DNA from: Episyrphus balteatus
Lineage: Eukaryota > Arthropoda > Insecta > Diptera > Syrphidae
NCBI RefSeq assembly: GCF_945859705.1
Contig: NC_079135.1
Span: 1,841,001-1,905,000, forward strand
Direction: 5' to 3'
DNA length: 64,000 nucleotides
The position numbers were made by a program, and so were the translations under genes. The first letter of the stretch is position 1, and each line of letters opens with the position of its first letter. Positions 60,848-64,000 of this stretch are shown here, piece by piece. A model generated the notes under the pieces. That model saw only the letters and a program-made list of their open reading frames with translations, did not search any database and was not told the DNA's origin.

Positions 60848-61435
60848 ATGATTAGCTTGGTGAATTGAAAAGTCAACATAATGGAATTTATCTTGATGAT
60901 TTTTTTTTTGATTTTTCTTTAGGTTGGAATTTTCATCACCCTCGTGTCTGTGGCTGTTGCCCGACCTGGACTTCTTCAATCGCAAACATCGTTAGAAACC
61001 ATTGGATCGATTGTGAATCACATCCCCACATCAATCACCCACCAAAGTAGGACGGAAATTCACAACCAACAGCCGGTGATTAGCCAAATCATTGCACCAG
61101 TTTTACGAACGATTCCAGTTCAGACAATTTTGCAAGAAACACCAATAATTGCGTCACAAATTCAATCGTCAGCAATTCTCGATCAGGAGCAACAATCACA
61201 GACTTTGACTGGTGAGGAGTCGATTGTTGGAGAACAGTCGGCTGTTAATGACCAAAGGGCAACAATTCTTCAGAACCAAGGTTCATTGATTGGAGGACAA
61301 AGAATTATTGTTGGTGAAAATCGTGCATCGCTTATTAATGACCAAGATACAATTGTTCGTAGTTCGGGATTGTTGACCAATGCTATTAATGCTTCTGGGT
61401 TACAATTGAATGGGATTAAAGTTCTAAGCAAATAA
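60848..61435 (+). CDS. Retinin-like secreted cuticle protein (2 exons)
   Basis: Exon 1 (60848-60859) codes only MISL. A 63-nt intron (GTGAAT to TTTTCTTTAG) and exon 2 (60923-61435) complete a 174-residue protein in phase 0. Residues 1-17 form a signal peptide with a cut before Arg-Pro-Gly, the mature start of many small fly cuticle proteins. Residues 38-51, IPTSITHQSRTEIH, followed by PVLRTIP (63-69), match the conserved core of the retinin-like family (Pfam Retinin_C) as I know it. Retinin is a corneal-lens protein; many relatives are cuticular. The remainder is Gln/Ile/Ser-rich, with loose repeats built on (V/I)NDQ and IVGE. Such proteins are secreted by epidermis or lens cells; this use is inferred from the family. 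A four-codon first exon is typical of fly cuticle genes. Confidence 0.88.
60860..60922 (+). other. Intron of the retinin-like gene
   Basis: 63 nt, phase 0, donor GTGAAT, acceptor after a T-rich tract ending CTTTAG. It is the only arrangement that gives an ATG-initiated signal peptide; without splicing the frame from 60848 stops at 60863. Confidence 0.8.
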
Positions 61436-61484
61436 GTTGGTATAAATGATATCAATTGTAGTTTCAAATTTTTTTTTATACCTA

Positions 61485-61532
61485 AATAAACTGAAAAAAT
61501 AGCTGAATATAAAATAGAAACTTGTATGTGTT
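61485..61532 (+). terminator. Poly(A) signal of the retinin-like gene
   Basis: The canonical AATAAA at 61485-61490, 50 bases after the stop, is followed by the GT-rich tract TTGTATGTGTT at 61522-61532. Confidence 0.7.
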
Positions 61533-62230
61533 ATTGAAAACACTGTCTTTGATACAACTTTTGTCACATTTACATATCAATCACAGTAAAAAAAAATCAA
61601 TTTTTCTTCTTCATTTGATCGATGATGATGAATATCTATCAAATTGATGGGTGTTAATAATGGACTGATAAAACATTTTAATGGCAAATTACATGAAACG
61701 AGCATTTTGACTATTTACGTAGGTTTGTACCTACTAACTAAATGGATTGATTGGTTGCAGTTCGTAACGGTTTTATGTCATTATTTTTATCTTATTGCCT
61801 TTTTTACTTTCAGTAAGATTTTTAAAATAATCCATATTTTAGGTAAACATTTCCCTCTTAAAATTGATTAAAAAAACGCTACCATATAACAAAATTAACA
61901 TTTTTAATAATTTGGTACACTGGAAAATATTAATATGTATGAAGATTAGGGAAAAACTAACACTTTTTTTGTATAGAAATGGTGATTCGAAAATGGTGGG
62001 TATTTATATAAATTCAACAAGATAGTGAGAAATTTATTTAAATTGACATCAAAAAGGATTTTTTAATTTGGATCAATAAAAAAATATAAAAAATTAGAAA
62101 ACAAAATTAAAAAAAGTGCCAAATCAGTAAAACATAGCAACAATTTTGACATATTTCATTTATTTTTTGTGTTAAATTGTTATCAACTATGTTTTAAGCA
62201 AGAACAAATTGAGTAGTTTTAGTTTTTTTG
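61533..62230. other. Intergenic, nothing recognised
   Basis: AT-rich. The frame at 61644-61871 has no domain. Confidence 0.35.
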
Positions 62231-63661
62231 ACGTGATAACGTCTTATAAATCGATGAACCATGGCAGCCACCACAAAAAAGTGACGCCATTTTCTAACGT
62301 TACATTTCAATTAAAAATTAAAAATAAACTATTAGAAATACAAAAATTTTCTATAGCTTATTTGAAAGATAATTACCTAAAGCTTAATCCAAATGAAGGA
62401 TTTTTAAAAATTCCGTCATTCAATAGGGTAAACAGGGGTAAAACGGAAAGATGAAATTTATGCTAAAATCTAAACGCGAAGTTGTAGAGAATTGATTTTT
62501 TTTTGCTATAGATAGATGAGACTAATTTAAGAATAACTGCATTTAAGAAAAAAGCTATAAAGCTATGACAAATGATGATTTTGGATAAAAGAAATTTATT
62601 TTGACAATTATAAAGATGCCAGGTGAAATATAAGGGGAAAAAAAATTTAGGCGTCTGATACGGATTTTTTCCAACACTCTGCGTTTCGAAATATGAATTT
62701 TTGAAAAACACCTTGTTTTTTAGGGGTATGTTTGGGTAGTTATTGATTTTTTTTAAACTTATAGGGCATGTAGGGCTTTGCTATACGCATACATGAGCAA
62801 AAAATTGAAGTGATTGATTGATTTTTGACTGAATAACGGAAGACACAAGTTTTTAAAAAACAGTTGTTTTTAGACCGTTTTTAATCGATTTTCATCGTTT
62901 TTGATTTTTATCTTTTTTTCTTCAATAGTTAGAGAAATAAAATATGCAGAACAATGATAGATCATAACCAGGACTATATGTGTACAAAATTTCAATCATT
63001 TTTGTAAACACAATTTTGAGATAACGGTAAAATAAAATTTTCAAATTCAACAGGTTATAAATTTTGATCTAGAATAGATAGAAATTTGATTAGACTTTTA
63101 TGACTTTTCCTAATACAATTACCTTTCATTTGGTATATTACACATAACGGTACACTAACTACAAGCTACACAATGTTAAATCAAAAAACTTGCGAAAAAC
63201 CTCAAATCTCAGTCTGGAATTTCGACATGGTTGACTTTAAAAAACTCTTACTCCTCTTGTAAGCATCTCAGAAATATGATTGAAACGCCATATGAAAGGT
63301 GAAACAATAAGCTTTCACATGGTATCATTTTTTTTATAGATTGTCATTGAAAAAAAATTGATAAAATAGTGTGAGGATATAAAAATAAATGTTTTTTTTT
63401 TTGCTTTTTTTGATGAAAATGATTGTTTTCCATAAATTATTTTTAAACTTTTTGCGCATTGTAAAAATTTAAAAATGGTTTTATTCTTAAGAAGAAATAC
63501 TTGGCTTTTAAATTGCATAGTTTTTTTTGTAAGCTTTTAAAATAAAAAAAATTAATACATATAGCTTTTTCTTGTAAATTATGATTGTTTGAAATAAGTA
63601 AACGCTTCAATTGATTCATTTCAAACAAAAGCACACAACCTTTCTGACGACGTTATCACGT
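62231..63661 (-). mobile_element. ACGTGATAAC-end family element, uninterrupted copy
   Basis: ACGTGATAACGTC at 62231-62243 and GACGTTATCACGT at 63649-63661 are 13-bp perfect inverted ends of a 1431-bp element. The strand is chosen so that it runs parallel to the copy at 41624-45900. No transposase is readable; the frames at 62209-62454, 62463-62711 and 63315-63634 have no domain. No target duplication was identified, so the superfamily is open. Confidence 0.75.
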
Positions 63662-64000
63662 AAAATCATCGTCCGTAAATCGGCTTTACAGACAACCTCT
63701 TTTTTATTAAATTCAAATTAAGAACATTAAAATCTACAATTCGAAACCAAAAAACTCGAGCTGCGCACAATTCGTCTGAAATTCTAGCTAAATTTTGGAG
63801 AGAATTATTTCTTATGGTCGCTTAACTTCAGTTATTGTTATAAAGATTTTTCCTTTTTATCCAAAGTTTTTAAGCTTTTTTTTTTCAGCAAACACTTTTT
63901 TTAATTTTACAACTTTTTAGTAAGAAGAATAAATTTCTTACAAAATTGGAACATTTAAATTTTTAAACAAAAAAACAACAGATTAAGTAATATTTTTGAA
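63662..64000. other. Right edge, nothing recognised
   Basis: AT-rich sequence running off the window. Confidence 0.4.

Noticed and set aside
61270..61467. 65-codon minus-strand frame
   Set aside because: Shadow of the retinin-like exon 2.
61644..62454. Frames of 75 and 81 codons downstream of the retinin-like gene
   Set aside because: AT-driven translations without motif; the second begins across the inverted end of a mobile element.

Overview
The window looks like nuclear DNA of a higher (cyclorrhaphan) fly. It is very AT-rich. It has two small intron-containing genes for secreted proteins, each with a 63-nt intron typical of Diptera and each with a signal peptide. The rest is largely layered mobile-element remains. 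One gene (60848-61435) looks like a retinin-like cuticle or corneal-lens protein, a family I know from flies. The genus cannot be named from the sequence alone. No rRNA gene, CRISPR array, operon or canonical tRNA gene was seen.

Layout. 1-6160: AT-rich DNA with an NRF1/Ewg-type site, a diverged tandem duplication, a tRNA-like Pol III head, and an element whose ends are inverted arrays of a 17-bp repeat. 6332-12826: a three-exon gene for a Tyr/Pro/Ser/Gly-rich secreted protein. Its 5.7-kb second intron holds a foldback element with an 8-bp target duplication, a 64-bp-arm perfect hairpin, and a ~2-kb palindrome with a second palindrome inserted in one arm. 13837-14262: an inverted-end element carrying a tRNA-like unit. 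17906-18421: a pure TTTTA satellite. 18710-20916: an hAT-type element filled with PIF/Harbinger-type MITEs, next to a short retroposed fragment that shares its target site. 22311-23406 and 34318-35426: two copies of a near-perfect palindromic element in opposite orientation. 24950-26600: a degenerate ~75-bp repeat array. 27424-28620 and 30009-31766: a minisatellite present as two arrays in inverted orientation. 33310-33394: a candidate TATA/initiator promoter with a non-coding first exon. 36862-38844: a second hAT-type element containing the other tRNA-like MITE. 41624-45900: a four-level nest of elements, including LINE reverse transcriptase and Tc1-like transposase fragments. 48201-51330: an element split by a 1.79-kb insertion with a 4-bp duplication. 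52890-54530: a related copy split by a palindromic element with a 3-bp duplication. 56772-59066: more PIF/Harbinger-type copies. 60743-61490: the retinin-like gene with TATA box, initiator and poly(A) signal. 62231-63661: an intact copy of the family that is broken up at 41.6-45.9 kb.

Both supported genes are for secreted proteins with extracellular or cuticular character. Nothing shows that they act together. What stands out is that several insertions can be dated against each other, because target duplications and paralogous empty sites lie in the same window. No single cassette looks like a new enzymatic system. The most unusual objects are the 1.79-kb element with subterminal palindromes and a decayed reading frame, the intronic palindromes able to form long hairpin RNA, and the TIR elements with an internal Pol III-like unit. 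Identity and age statements are by eye; no alignment or database search was run.
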